Assembly (NCBI GenBank): GCA_946403545.1
Contig: CAMJAG010000001.1
Span: 10,350-74,349, forward strand
Origin: an uncultured Caryophanales bacterium
GTDB taxonomy: Bacteria > Bacillota_I > Bacilli_A > RFN20 > CAG-826
Length of the DNA stretch: 64,000 nucleotides
Reading direction: 5' to 3'
Part shown: positions 40,960 through 49,698 of the stretch, piece after piece
Position numbering within the stretch: the first letter of the stretch is position 1
How the letters are laid out: each line of letters begins with the position of its first letter
Notes under the pieces: generated by a model
The model's input: the letters and a program-made list of their open reading frames with translations, nothing else
What the model was told of the DNA's origin: nothing
Databases searched by the model: none
Translations under genes and position numbers: made by a program

Positions 40960-43806
40960 TTATCCCTTCAAATCTCTAATAAATTTCTCAACATGTTTAA
41001 TCCATGTTAATACTGATTCATTTTGTAAGTATTCGTATTTTCTTGTTACTTTTTGTGCTTCGCAAATCAAATTATATAAAGCTTGTGCTTCAGTTAATTC
41101 GATTGGAATATTTAGTTTTTCCGCAATTTCAATTGCTTCAGAACAAGGAGCTTCCGCTTTTGCAAGTAAGGAAGTATCTCCATTATAGTTTACTAAATAG
41201 TAAAGAGAAGTTAAGAAATAGATTTGACCTTGGTCATATAAATCTTTATTCTCTTTAGCACATTTCATTGCTTCTTCTTTTAATTCCATGATCCTTGCTT
41301 CATTGCCACGATTAACAATTTCATAGAACATAGATGTATATAAGAATCTTGTGTAATATCTATCATGTTGGTTATATAAGACATAGATTGCTTCCGCTTT
41401 ATTAAGTTTATCTTTAGCTTTAGCTAAATCCATATGCCATATACATGCATCAGCGTATACACGATAGTCTTCCGCTAAGAAGAGGTGATCTCCAATTTGA
41501 GTGCCATCTTCCATTTCTTCTTTAACTCTTTTATCAAGAAGCGCGACAGCATTATCTGCTGCTTTATAGCAGTTTTCTAAATCAAGCCTTCTACAATAAA
41601 CTTTTGATAAAGTTAAGTTAATCAAAGATTCTTCGTATAAATCGCCTGCTTCTTTAGCGTCTTTGATCGCACCATCACTCATTCCTATGAGTTCGTCGAA
41701 TAGCACCATCTTGCGATAAACAAGCATTGCCATTCTTTCAAATTCACTACGAATTTCTATGTCTAATTCGCCTAAATCATGTTCTTTGATGAATTCTTTA
41801 ATGTCATTAAATGCTTCAGTAAATGATAAGGAAATATAGTGGAATTGAATAACTCCCATATCATAGTTCACATCATCACTTGGATCTCTATTCTTTAAGA
41901 ACTTACCAAATCCTGCTTCTTTAAGTTTGATAAATAAGCCAGCGTTATAGATTGCTTGTCTATATTTGATAAAGATTTTTGTAAAACATTCAGACTGATA
42001 GATTTCAAACGCTTCATAATCATCATCCTTATAGATGTAATTGATGTTATCAATGTATTCAAATAATCCTTCATAAAGAGTGTAAAGTTTTGATTTAATA
42101 CACACTCTTAAAAAGTCAAAATTCTTTAATAGTTTACAAAGTTTTTCTGTCTTTTTAAGTGCTTTTAAGGCTTTTTGATAGTCTAAGATGACATAAGGAT
42201 TGTTCTTCCATTCACCTAATTCAATTTGCTTTTCAATATATTCAAGCAAGATCTTATAACCATCTCTTCTAGAGACACAATATTTTGCAGGACATTCGTT
42301 AGATTCACTTAACCAGTCTAAAATTGATTTATGTCTACTCTTAAGAGTGCCATCTTCAATAATTACAAAGTAATTAGATACTATATCGATATTCTTTCTA
42401 ATTTCAGATTCTGATAGACCTGTTGCATCCGCTAAAAACTCCACTGTTGGAGGAACGCTTGTAGCGAGTAATAAAGATATAATCTTTCTAATATCTTCAT
42501 AATCATCTGGTGCTTTAGGGAAAATTCTATCAAACCAGATTAAGTAGTATGAATAAATTCCGTCAGGGAATTCTCTAACGTTATCTAAAGAGTATTCACC
42601 ACTCTTAATTAGACTAACAATACTCTTAGCATATAAGAATGATCCATGTGTTTTTCCAAGCAAAATCCTCAGTGTTTCTGCATCGAATTTATAATTTGAG
42701 AGTGCTTGGTCATAATACTTTTTAATATCCGCAACGTTTTCTTCATTGTTTTCTAACATGCTGAAAACGTGACAACTTGAGAAGTAACTAACAACATTCT
42801 TTTGAGGTCTAGTTGAACATAAAATCTTTAACCAAGAAGGTAAAGTGTTTTGATAAGTCACTATCATCTCAGCAATTTCATTTTTATTATCCAAAACTGC
42901 TTCATCTAATGCATCGATAACAATTATTTGAGGGTTCTTAAAAGTAACTTTGTTACCTACTTCAATAAAGAACAACTCAAATAATCTTTTAGCGTCTAAA
43001 TTATCTATATTTGCTTCTCTAGTTAAAATCTTTTTAATTTCGAGATTATAATCTTCGTTACGACCAGCGATTTGTGCTGCTAAGTTTTTAATAATACTTC
43101 TAGCGTCAGTCTTAGTTCTATTACCAAAGCTACAGAAATGGATACCTGCAACATTGTTATGGAAATTAATAGTTAACATAGCGCACATTGCAGTCTTTCC
43201 AATACCTGGAGCAGCTTGTAATAAATAGATTGGTAAACTATCTGGTTTATTAATCCATTTTTCTACATCCGCGAAGAAAGAATCTCTACCAACAAAGTTG
43301 AGTGTATGATGAGTAATTTCAAAAGCGTCAATAGCTTGGACTTCTTTAGAAATATCAAAACCAGTATCGAAGTAGCCTACTTCTTCTTCGTTTCTAACGA
43401 TCTTTAGTAATCTTTGATAGCAACTTTCGTATACATCTTCAATGATTGAATTATCCGCTGCGACAGCGTTTTTAATCATGATTCTTTGTAAACGAACAAT
43501 TGAAAGAGGAACATAAGAGTCATCTAACATGATAGGAACAATTGTTTTCTTATATTCCACTGCTCTAGCGAGTTCATTTAAACAATATCCGTCTAGAGAA
43601 ACAGACTTTTTAGATACAAAGAAAACAAAATGACTACATCTTTGAATCGCGTTATCAATTTTAGTTTCCCAATCACCTTGATATAGATAGTCCTTATCAA
43701 GGAAGACTTCATAAACTTCTTCTTTGCGTAAATCAGTAACAACTTTATTGACTACGTTTTCTAAAGTTTGATGTCCATAGGATATGAAAATAACTTGTTT
43801 ATCCAT
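40960..43806 (-). CDS. TIR-STAND (NACHT/NB-ARC-like) NLR-type protein
   Basis: A 948-residue protein with the three-part plan of an NLR. The N-terminal TIR (about 3-140) has VIFISYGHQ and LDGYCLNELA with Glu79. The STAND NTPase (about 165-480) has FVGRDSFF, Walker A AAPGIGKTAM (198-207), Walker B IIVIDALDEA (294-303) and sensor CSTRP. The C-terminal half is helical and TPR-like, and would act as sensor. In such bacterial proteins ligand binding drives oligomerisation and TIR NAD cleavage, stopping growth of infected cells. It overlaps the MBL-fold gene by eight bases. Confidence 0.92.
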   Translation of the reverse strand: MDKQVIFISYGHQTLENVVNKVVTDLRKEEVYEVFLDKDYLYQGDWETKIDNAIQRCSHFVFFVSKKSVSLDGYCLNELARAVEYKKTIVPIMLDDSYVPLSIVRLQRIMIKNAVAADNSIIEDVYESCYQRLLKIVRNEEEVGYFDTGFDISKEVQAIDAFEITHHTLNFVGRDSFFADVEKWINKPDSLPIYLLQAAPGIGKTAMCAMLTINFHNNVAGIHFCSFGNRTKTDARSIIKNLAAQIAGRNEDYNLEIKKILTREANIDNLDAKRLFELFFIEVGNKVTFKNPQIIVIDALDEAVLDNKNEIAEMIVTYQNTLPSWLKILCSTRPQKNVVSYFSSCHVFSMLENNEENVADIKKYYDQALSNYKFDAETLRILLGKTHGSFLYAKSIVSLIKSGEYSLDNVREFPDGIYSYYLIWFDRIFPKAPDDYEDIRKIISLLLATSVPPTVEFLADATGLSESEIRKNIDIVSNYFVIIEDGTLKSRHKSILDWLSESNECPAKYCVSRRDGYKILLEYIEKQIELGEWKNNPYVILDYQKALKALKKTEKLCKLLKNFDFLRVCIKSKLYTLYEGLFEYIDNINYIYKDDDYEAFEIYQSECFTKIFIKYRQAIYNAGLFIKLKEAGFGKFLKNRDPSDDVNYDMGVIQFHYISLSFTEAFNDIKEFIKEHDLGELDIEIRSEFERMAMLVYRKMVLFDELIGMSDGAIKDAKEAGDLYEESLINLTLSKVYCRRLDLENCYKAADNAVALLDKRVKEEMEDGTQIGDHLFLAEDYRVYADACIWHMDLAKAKDKLNKAEAIYVLYNQHDRYYTRFLYTSMFYEIVNRGNEARIMELKEEAMKCAKENKDLYDQGQIYFLTSLYYLVNYNGDTSLLAKAEAPCSEAIEIAEKLNIPIELTEAQALYNLICEAQKVTRKYEYLQNESVLTWIKHVEKFIRDLKG

Positions 43807-44488
43807 GTACTTTTTCCTCTAAAGCAATGTTATAACCCGCTTTCTTGCCTTCATTTAATGTTTCTTCATTTGCTAAATGCATAAGAGTAATTTTCTTTCT
43901 CTCTTCCATATTGAAGGCGTTATTTAATACTGAAATATGAGTATGTATCATCGCATTAAGAGAAGTTGTAACTTCATGATACATTTCATCTATTTTTCCT
44001 GATTTAAGTTCTCTAACTGCTCTATCAAGTAGTTCAGATGTATCTCCTGAATAGTAGAAATTAATTTCTTTAGAATATACAAAATATGCATAACTACCAG
44101 GAATATGTGGAACTTCAACAGGTTCCACTTTTAAATCTTTGATTAAAGAGTAGTCATTATATATTTCAAAATCAAAATCTAAACCAGTTAATTGGAGTAG
44201 TTTTTTAAGATTATCTTTTAAAGGATAGAAGACTTTTACCGTCTTTTTTGAGAAGAAATGAATCCAATATAAGAATGGTTCAAGGCTTCCAATATGATCA
44301 CTATGAAGATGGGTAATTAAAACAACAATTTCATCAACATCATCTAAAAGATGAAGTGCTAAAATCTTGTCACAAATTTTCTCGCCCATATCAAAAATAT
44401 ACAATTTGCCATTTTGTTTAAAATAAGCACAATTGTTATTTGTGAAATAGTTAAAAGCGGCTCCTACACCTAAAAATTTTAAATACAT
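43799..44488 (-). CDS. Metallo-beta-lactamase-fold hydrolase (RNase Z/phosphodiesterase-like)
   Basis: A 229-residue MBL-fold protein. THLHSDHIG (His60, His62, Asp64, His65) is the two-metal signature; YYSGDTSEL supplies the bridging Asp, and LMHLANEE a late His. It most resembles the RNase Z/PhnP-type phosphodiesterases. No signal peptide. It lies between the RyR gene (2-base gap) and the TIR-STAND gene (8-base overlap). Hydrolysis of a cyclic or ADP-ribose-type messenger is a reasonable guess. Confidence 0.9.
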   Translation of the reverse strand: MYLKFLGVGAAFNYFTNNNCAYFKQNGKLYIFDMGEKICDKILALHLLDDVDEIVVLITHLHSDHIGSLEPFLYWIHFFSKKTVKVFYPLKDNLKKLLQLTGLDFDFEIYNDYSLIKDLKVEPVEVPHIPGSYAYFVYSKEINFYYSGDTSELLDRAVRELKSGKIDEMYHEVTTSLNAMIHTHISVLNNAFNMEERKKITLMHLANEETLNEGKKAGYNIALEEKVHG

Positions 44489-44490
44489 AA

Positions 44491-44748
44491 TTATTTAATT
44501 ATCTTATAGCCTTCTTTAAGAATACATTTAATCGTAGCAAGAGCGGTATTCCTATCATATTCTTTTTCTTCTTCAGGAAGTTCATCATAAGGCACTAAAC
44601 AAGGAGTTTGTTTTTTAGTGTCATTTCTTTCTGGACCATAGGTCCATCCATCTTTGATTCTTCCTTCCATCCAAGTTATATGGACTTGTTCCGCTATTAT
44701 TTCGATAAGTTGTTTTATATCTTCAGTGATAACAATATCTTTTTCCAT
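44491..44748 (-). CDS. Stand-alone RyR-domain protein
   Basis: An 85-residue protein that is almost only a RyR domain, the repeat first known from ryanodine receptors. EQVHITWMEGRIKDGW, YGPERND, PCLVPYDELPEEEKEYDRNTA and a final helix match its signature closely. In bacteria it is predicted to bind a small nucleotide-like ligand. A second RyR domain occurs in the membrane protein at 33721. It is packed tightly between the TerB-like and MBL-fold genes. Confidence 0.92.
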   Translation of the reverse strand: MEKDIVITEDIKQLIEIIAEQVHITWMEGRIKDGWTYGPERNDTKKQTPCLVPYDELPEEEKEYDRNTALATIKCILKEGYKIIK

Positions 44749-44750
44749 AA

Positions 44751-45188
44751 TTATTCGTCTTCTAGTATTTTTTGAAATAAGCTGTATTCATCTCTAGTTA
44801 TTGTATCATCACTAGCAGTTAGAGCGATACCATATAAAACAACAGCAGTTTTAGTATCTTCATCAAATTCTTCTTTGATATTATTTACCATTGCTTTAAC
44901 AAAAGCTTCTTTATCTCCAAATTGAGTAGCATGGAAGAATTCTCTATAAGAAACATCTAATCCTGTTGCTTCTTTAAAGAATCCATATTCCTTAACAGCG
45001 CAATCTTTATCAGCAGAAACGTACATTCTAGTTAAGTTAATAACAATATTAGCGATTCTATCTTTGTGATAATCTTGTTTTCTAAGATTACGATAAAGTC
45101 TTTCTAAAGCTTGTCTACCTAACTTTGCTCTTTCAGCATCTTCTAAATTAACAACTTCATGCATGACTCGTTCTACTTCTTTATTCAT
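44751..45188 (-). CDS. TerB-like helical protein B
   Basis: A 145-residue all-alpha protein. NIVINLTRMYVSADKDCAVKEYGFF fits the TerB signature, in which an acidic ADxD/E-type segment binds metal; a second acidic helix (ASDDTITRDEYSLF) repeats the pattern. TerB proteins occur in tellurite/phage-stress complexes, often at membranes. It is a paralogue of the first gene in this operon. It lies two bases before the RyR gene. Confidence 0.8.
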   Translation of the reverse strand: MNKEVERVMHEVVNLEDAERAKLGRQALERLYRNLRKQDYHKDRIANIVINLTRMYVSADKDCAVKEYGFFKEATGLDVSYREFFHATQFGDKEAFVKAMVNNIKEEFDEDTKTAVVLYGIALTASDDTITRDEYSLFQKILEDE

Positions 45189-45203
45189 AATATGTTCTTC
45201 CTA

Positions 45204-45425
45204 TTATTTTTTACTTTTTAGATTACAAGCATTTGGGAAATTAATTTCCCACGCTGCTGCTCTTGCTATTTGAAGTAATTTATATTTCTTATCTTCATCA
45301 GTTATCTCTTTGATAACTTCTTTAGTATTTGGATTTAACAAAAATATTTTGGATTCTTTAACTCCAAATACTGAATCTCTTACTTCGTATAAGTGTCTTC
45401 CGTTACGAAATTGAAATGGTTTCAT
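45204..45425 (-). CDS. Small protein of unknown function in the TIR-STAND operon
   Basis: A 73-residue protein, beta-rich at the start (FQFRNGRHLYEVRDSVFGVKE) with a C-terminal helix (KLLQIARAAAWEI). No family recognised. Its start codon overlaps the previous stop by one base (TAATG), so it is translated with the first TerB-like protein and is probably its partner. Confidence 0.7.
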   Translation of the reverse strand: MKPFQFRNGRHLYEVRDSVFGVKESKIFLLNPNTKEVIKEITDEDKKYKLLQIARAAAWEINFPNACNLKSKK

Positions 45426-45853
45426 TATGCAAGCAATTTGTCGATTAAATCTTGTTCTGCAACTGTTAATGTGTGGTCACTTGCTAAGAAAGTAACTGCA
45501 AATAAGACCATACTTGTTCTTGTTTTGTTATCTGCTTTTTTCATTAAGTTAGCAAATTCATTAACATAATCATCATCTAAGCCACCATTGGTCATGTCAT
45601 AGAATGTATCTGTATCCATATCAATACCAGTGACTGCTCTAAAGAAAGAATATTCTGCTCCACTACATTTGCCATCAGCAGAAACTAAAATTCTAACTAA
45701 GTGAATAATTAAGTTAGTAATTTCATCCTTATTACAACCGAGTTCTTTTAAACCTCCGATAAAGTCGTTTAAAGCATGTGCAGCAATATTAACTTTTTCT
45801 TGTGGTTCTTCGTTTAAAATGTTTTGGCACATTTTTCTTAATTCAGCATCCAT
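45425..45853 (-). CDS. TerB-like helical protein A, first gene of the TIR-STAND operon
   Basis: The start at 45853 has GGGAGGA six bases upstream; a start six codons earlier would place that site inside the gene. The 142-residue product is all-alpha. LIIHLVRILVSADGKCSGAEYSFF is the TerB acidic metal-site segment, and FLASDHTLTVAEQDLI repeats it. Like its paralogue two genes downstream it probably binds a divalent ion. No clear promoter was found in 45854-45957, although AT-rich candidates exist. Confidence 0.8.
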   Translation of the reverse strand: MDAELRKMCQNILNEEPQEKVNIAAHALNDFIGGLKELGCNKDEITNLIIHLVRILVSADGKCSGAEYSFFRAVTGIDMDTDTFYDMTNGGLDDDYVNEFANLMKKADNKTRTSMVLFAVTFLASDHTLTVAEQDLIDKLLA

Positions 45854-45960
45854 ATGAAATCCTCCCATCATTAATGAAAGACTTCAAACATATAGTTTTT
45901 GTCCATTCAATTACATATAAATATCTGTCTAAATTTATTTTATCATTTTTAAAGAACAAA

Positions 45961-45985
45961 AAGAACACGTTTTTAACGTGCTCTT
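45961..45985 (-). terminator. Terminator after cysK
   Basis: AAGAACACGTT / AACGTGCTCTT (one G-U pair) with a 3-base loop and TTTTTGTTCTTT downstream on the minus strand. It isolates cysK from the TIR-STAND operon. A small extra hairpin (AGTC/GACT ends, 45995-46018) lies between it and the cysK stop. Confidence 0.85.
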
Positions 45986-46035
45986 GTGGTGGGTTTATAG
46001 TCTCTAAATAGCCAGGGGGACTACTTATTGCTTAA

Positions 46036-46965
46036 TTAATCTTGAAACATTGCAGTAGATAAGTATCTTTCACCAGTATCTGGGAATAAAACAACGATAG
46101 TTTTACCTGCATTTTCTTCTCTTTGCGCTAATGTGATAGCAGCTTTTAAAGCTGCACCTGAAGAAATACCAATTAATAATCCTTCTACTCTAGCGGATTC
46201 TCTACCCATTTCAAATGCATCTTCATTTGCGATAGGAAGGATTTCATCATAGATCTTTGTATCTAATGTATCAGGTACGAAACCTGCTCCGATACCTTGG
46301 ATCTTATGAGGACCTGGAGTACCTTTGGAAAGAACTGGAGAAGTTTCTGGTTCAACCGCTACTACTTTGATAGAAGGTTTCTTTTCTTTTAAGTATTTAC
46401 CTGTACCTGAAATAGTGCCACCGGTACCAACACCTGCAACAAAATAATCTAAATTACCTTCTAAATCATTAAAGATTTCTGGTCCTGTTGTTAAGTAGTG
46501 AGCTTTAGGATTAGCAAAGTTAGTGAATTGAGAAGGAATAAAAGCATTAGGAATTTCTTTTGCTAATTCTTCTGCTTTTGCAATAGCACCTTTCATACCT
46601 TTGCTACCTTCAGTTAACACTAATTCAGCGCCATAAGCTTTTAATAAGTTTCTTCTTTCAATAGACATTGTTTCTGGCATTGTAAGAATAATCTTCATAC
46701 CAAATGATGCTGCAACCATGCTTAATCCAATACCAGTATTACCACTTGTAGGTTCTACTAATACTGTATCTTTATTAATTAATCCTTTATCAAAAGCATC
46801 TAAAATCATTGCTCTAGCAATTCTATCTTTAACACTACCTGCAGGGTTAAAAGATTCAACTTTTGCAATGATTTTTGCTTTTAAATTGTACTTTTTCTCA
46901 ATGTTTTTAAGTTCCACTAATGGAGTGTTTCCAATTGTGTCCACTATTCTTTCATAGACTTTCAT
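46036..46965 (-). CDS. cysK: Cysteine synthase (O-acetylserine sulfhydrylase)
   Basis: A 309-residue PLP enzyme making cysteine from O-acetylserine and sulfide. NPAGSVKDR holds the PLP lysine; PTSGNTGIGL is the substrate loop, GTGGTISGTGKYL the phosphate loop, and ISSGAA the site near the ring nitrogen. Length and motifs match CysK throughout. It is divergent from a CymR-like regulator with overlapping promoters. Confidence 0.97.
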   Translation of the reverse strand: MKVYERIVDTIGNTPLVELKNIEKKYNLKAKIIAKVESFNPAGSVKDRIARAMILDAFDKGLINKDTVLVEPTSGNTGIGLSMVAASFGMKIILTMPETMSIERRNLLKAYGAELVLTEGSKGMKGAIAKAEELAKEIPNAFIPSQFTNFANPKAHYLTTGPEIFNDLEGNLDYFVAGVGTGGTISGTGKYLKEKKPSIKVVAVEPETSPVLSKGTPGPHKIQGIGAGFVPDTLDTKIYDEILPIANEDAFEMGRESARVEGLLIGISSGAALKAAITLAQREENAGKTIVVLFPDTGERYLSTAMFQD

Positions 46966-46988
46966 AATTCTACCTCGTTTTTACTAAT

Positions 46989-47042
46989 CCTATATGTTTA
47001 ATAGGTTTACAATATAATAGCACTGTGTTATACTTATGTCAA
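46989..47042. promoter_or_regulatory. Overlapping divergent promoters of cysK and the Rrf2 regulator
   Basis: Plus strand: TTTACA (47006) and TATACT (47029), 17-base spacer. Minus strand: TTGACA (47042 to 47037) and TGCTATTAT (extended -10, 47019 to 47014), also 17 bases. The two promoters interlock. An inverted repeat CCTAT / ATAGG (46989-47005) at the cysK transcript start may be the operator. Confidence 0.8.
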
Positions 47043-47054
47043 CGAGGATGAATT

Positions 47055-47462
47055 ATGAAATTATCAAGTAAAAGTATTACCGCAATTAAAATGTTTATAG
47101 ATCTAGGAGAACATTATGAAGAAGGATATATCTCACTTGTGGATATATCTAATAGAAAAGAAATATCTAAAAAGTTCCTAGAACAAATAGTGCCTTTATA
47201 TAAAAAAGCAAAATTATTAGATTGTAATAGAGGAAATAAAGGTGGATATAGGTTAGCAAAACCTGCTATTAAAATTACATTAAAAGATATCCTTTATATC
47301 TCTGAAACTAATCTTATTAATGATGAGAAAGATAAATCTATTGTTATAAACAATATCATTGAAGGATTAGATACCACTATTGATAACTATCTAAGCTCAA
47401 TCACTCTTGAATCATTAGTGGATCAACAAAAAGAAAGCTACACTACTGATTATTTTATTTAA
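47055..47462 (+). CDS. cymR: Rrf2-family regulator, CymR-like
   Basis: A 135-residue Rrf2 protein: winged HTH (SLVDISNRKEISKKFLEQIVPLYKKAKLL), wing (CNRGNKGGYRLAKP) and dimer helix. It has a single Cys, not the three of iron-sulfur IscR/NsrR types. Together with divergent cysK this points to CymR, the cysteine-metabolism repressor that in Bacillus uses CysK as corepressor. GAGGATG precedes the ATG. Confidence 0.87.
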   Translation: MKLSSKSITAIKMFIDLGEHYEEGYISLVDISNRKEISKKFLEQIVPLYKKAKLLDCNRGNKGGYRLAKPAIKITLKDILYISETNLINDEKDKSIVINNIIEGLDTTIDNYLSSITLESLVDQQKESYTTDYFI

Positions 47463-47533
47463 TAAATTTTATTTTTATTAATTTAAATGTTCCTTTATAA
47501 TCTATAAATAAATAGGTTAGGAGGAACTTTTTT

Positions 47534-49654
47534 ATGAAGACTAAACATTTATCAATTTTAGGAATATTACTAATTACTTTATCAATTGGAGCATGTAACA
47601 AAACTCCATCAAATAGCAATGTTAGTAGCAGTGATACACCTGTATCTTCATTTGAAAGTACTCATAATGTTTCCTCTGATAATCCTGGAGGAGGCACTCC
47701 TAAAAGAAAATATGGTAAATACACTATTAAAGATGAAGTAGAAGATATTAGTGATTTACAAGGTTCTCCTTGGTTAAATACTTCTATTGAAGGAATAATG
47801 AACAAGATTGAACAACCATCTATTAAAGATGATTTCTTTGCTAATGTTAACTATGACTATTTAAGTCAATATACTCTTCCACAAGGAACTAAGGTTCATG
47901 GAGGTAAACTCTATGAATCTAGTGATTTAGTGGATCAAAGAAAAGTAAATATGCACTTCGATGATAATGATCCTCGCCTTAATACATTGTTTGGGATAAT
48001 TTCATCAGGGGATTTAGATGCTGTTAGTGCTGGTTTGAATAGCATCATGAATATGTCTCATGAAGATCTTCTTAAAGCTTTTAGTAACGACTACTTATTT
48101 AAAGGTTTGCATAAATTAGCTACAATTTATCGTTATCCCGGTGATCAATATCCATTAATTGATATTCAATTTTTAAGCAGTTATCTAACTCTCCCATATC
48201 TTGCATATCTAAATTTATATGGACAACAAAGGGATTTTTATGGCGCTATTGATGGAATGCAACTATTTATGACAGGTGGACTTATGCTTTATCCTAGAAG
48301 AGACTATTTTGATGATTTAAAAGCTGCCATCGCATCATCTGTTAATGTAAGTTGGCAACCTACATTATATGAAGTTAAGGGTCTTCCAAAACTCTATACA
48401 AATCTTCTAGATTTAACAAGCACACTCAAAAGTTTGGGTTTTAAAGATGATGATTACATTTATTGCACAGATGGAATTTTAGCATTCTTAAACGAGTTCT
48501 GTTCTGGTGTACTTCATGATCCTGATAAATTAAGAGGATATCTTTTAGATACATACACTCTAAATAATATGTATTTCCTTGGAGCGATTACCCTATATAG
48601 TTGGATTGAAGATCCTGAATGTGCCAATTATGCTCCATTCATTTTTGAAAGTATGAAAAAAGAAGGAATGGATTTTCAAGACTTAACTTATGCAATTATC
48701 GAAGAGTTATTTCCTGAAATAGTTAATAGAACATATATTGATAAATATGTCACCGCTTCTAGTAAAACAAGAGTCACTAACATTGTAGAAGATGTAATAT
48801 CCACTTATAGTGAGATGTTAAATAATTGTGATTGGATCTCCTCTCAAACAAAACAAAGAGCAGTTCAAAAAATCAATGAGATGACCTATACCGTTTTTTA
48901 TAATGATGAAGAATTAGAAGTCGCTCCAATCGAATTTGAAAATATCGAAAATCTTTCAATCATGGATGCTTATAGTCAATATCAAACTTATTTCATGGAT
49001 GGAATCATCGCTGGTGCGTTCACTAACAGTGAGATATTCCAACAATTTAGACCATACACAGTTAACGCTGTTTATCAAAACGCGAATAATAGTTTCTATA
49101 TTTGCCATGGAATTTTCTCTTCATTCATAGACGAACCAAATTTAACAGATGAAGAGTTATATGGCTCTGTTGGTTTTGTTATTGGACATGAAATCTCTCA
49201 TGCTTTCGATAATACAGGTAGTCAATATTGGCAAGGTAAATATCTCAACTGGTGGACAGATGAAGACAGAACTACTTTCAATACTAAAGTCGAAAACCTC
49301 ATTAGCTACATAAATACAAACGTTAGAACATTAAAAGATGCTACTATTCATGGGGAAAATCTTGCTGGTGAAGTTATCGCAGATATGGGTAGTATGAGAG
49401 TATTACTTAAAATGATTGAATCAAAAGATGCAAGTTTTGATATGGATAAATTCTTTAAAGCGTATGCAAGATGGTGGTCTGTTATTTACTCTAACGAAGA
49501 AGCTCATAGACGTAATGAAATTGATGTTCACGCTGCTAGCTTTATTAGAGTTAACTTAACATTAGCGCAATTCGATGAATTCAAAACCTTCTACAACATT
49601 ACTGGTAGAGATAATATGTATATCGATGAAGAAGATGTTATCGCTATTTGGTAA
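47534..49654 (+). CDS. M13-family metallopeptidase lipoprotein (PepO/neprilysin-like)
   Basis: A 706-residue lipoprotein (signal ending SIGAC, Cys21) with a Ser/Thr-rich linker. The M13 catalytic region is complete: IGHEISHAFD (about 551-560) with the zinc histidines and general base, ENLAGEVIADMG with the third ligand, and NANNSFY for substrate backbone binding. It should cleave peptides outside the cell. AGGAGG precedes the ATG, and TATAAT (47498) is a likely -10. Confidence 0.95.
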   Translation: MKTKHLSILGILLITLSIGACNKTPSNSNVSSSDTPVSSFESTHNVSSDNPGGGTPKRKYGKYTIKDEVEDISDLQGSPWLNTSIEGIMNKIEQPSIKDDFFANVNYDYLSQYTLPQGTKVHGGKLYESSDLVDQRKVNMHFDDNDPRLNTLFGIISSGDLDAVSAGLNSIMNMSHEDLLKAFSNDYLFKGLHKLATIYRYPGDQYPLIDIQFLSSYLTLPYLAYLNLYGQQRDFYGAIDGMQLFMTGGLMLYPRRDYFDDLKAAIASSVNVSWQPTLYEVKGLPKLYTNLLDLTSTLKSLGFKDDDYIYCTDGILAFLNEFCSGVLHDPDKLRGYLLDTYTLNNMYFLGAITLYSWIEDPECANYAPFIFESMKKEGMDFQDLTYAIIEELFPEIVNRTYIDKYVTASSKTRVTNIVEDVISTYSEMLNNCDWISSQTKQRAVQKINEMTYTVFYNDEELEVAPIEFENIENLSIMDAYSQYQTYFMDGIIAGAFTNSEIFQQFRPYTVNAVYQNANNSFYICHGIFSSFIDEPNLTDEELYGSVGFVIGHEISHAFDNTGSQYWQGKYLNWWTDEDRTTFNTKVENLISYINTNVRTLKDATIHGENLAGEVIADMGSMRVLLKMIESKDASFDMDKFFKAYARWWSVIYSNEEAHRRNEIDVHAASFIRVNLTLAQFDEFKTFYNITGRDNMYIDEEDVIAIW

Positions 49655-49662
49655 TTCTATTC

Positions 49663-49692
49663 TTGATAATTACTTCATTTCATCGTTATAAT
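49663..49692 (+). promoter_or_regulatory. Promoter of the 49699 lipoprotein gene
   Basis: TTGATA and a perfect TATAAT with an 18-base spacer; the -10 ends six bases before the ATG, so initiation should fall on the start codon (leaderless). The ATG at 49648 lies upstream of this promoter, supporting the 49699 start. Confidence 0.75.
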
Positions 49693-49698
49693 TTTGTC

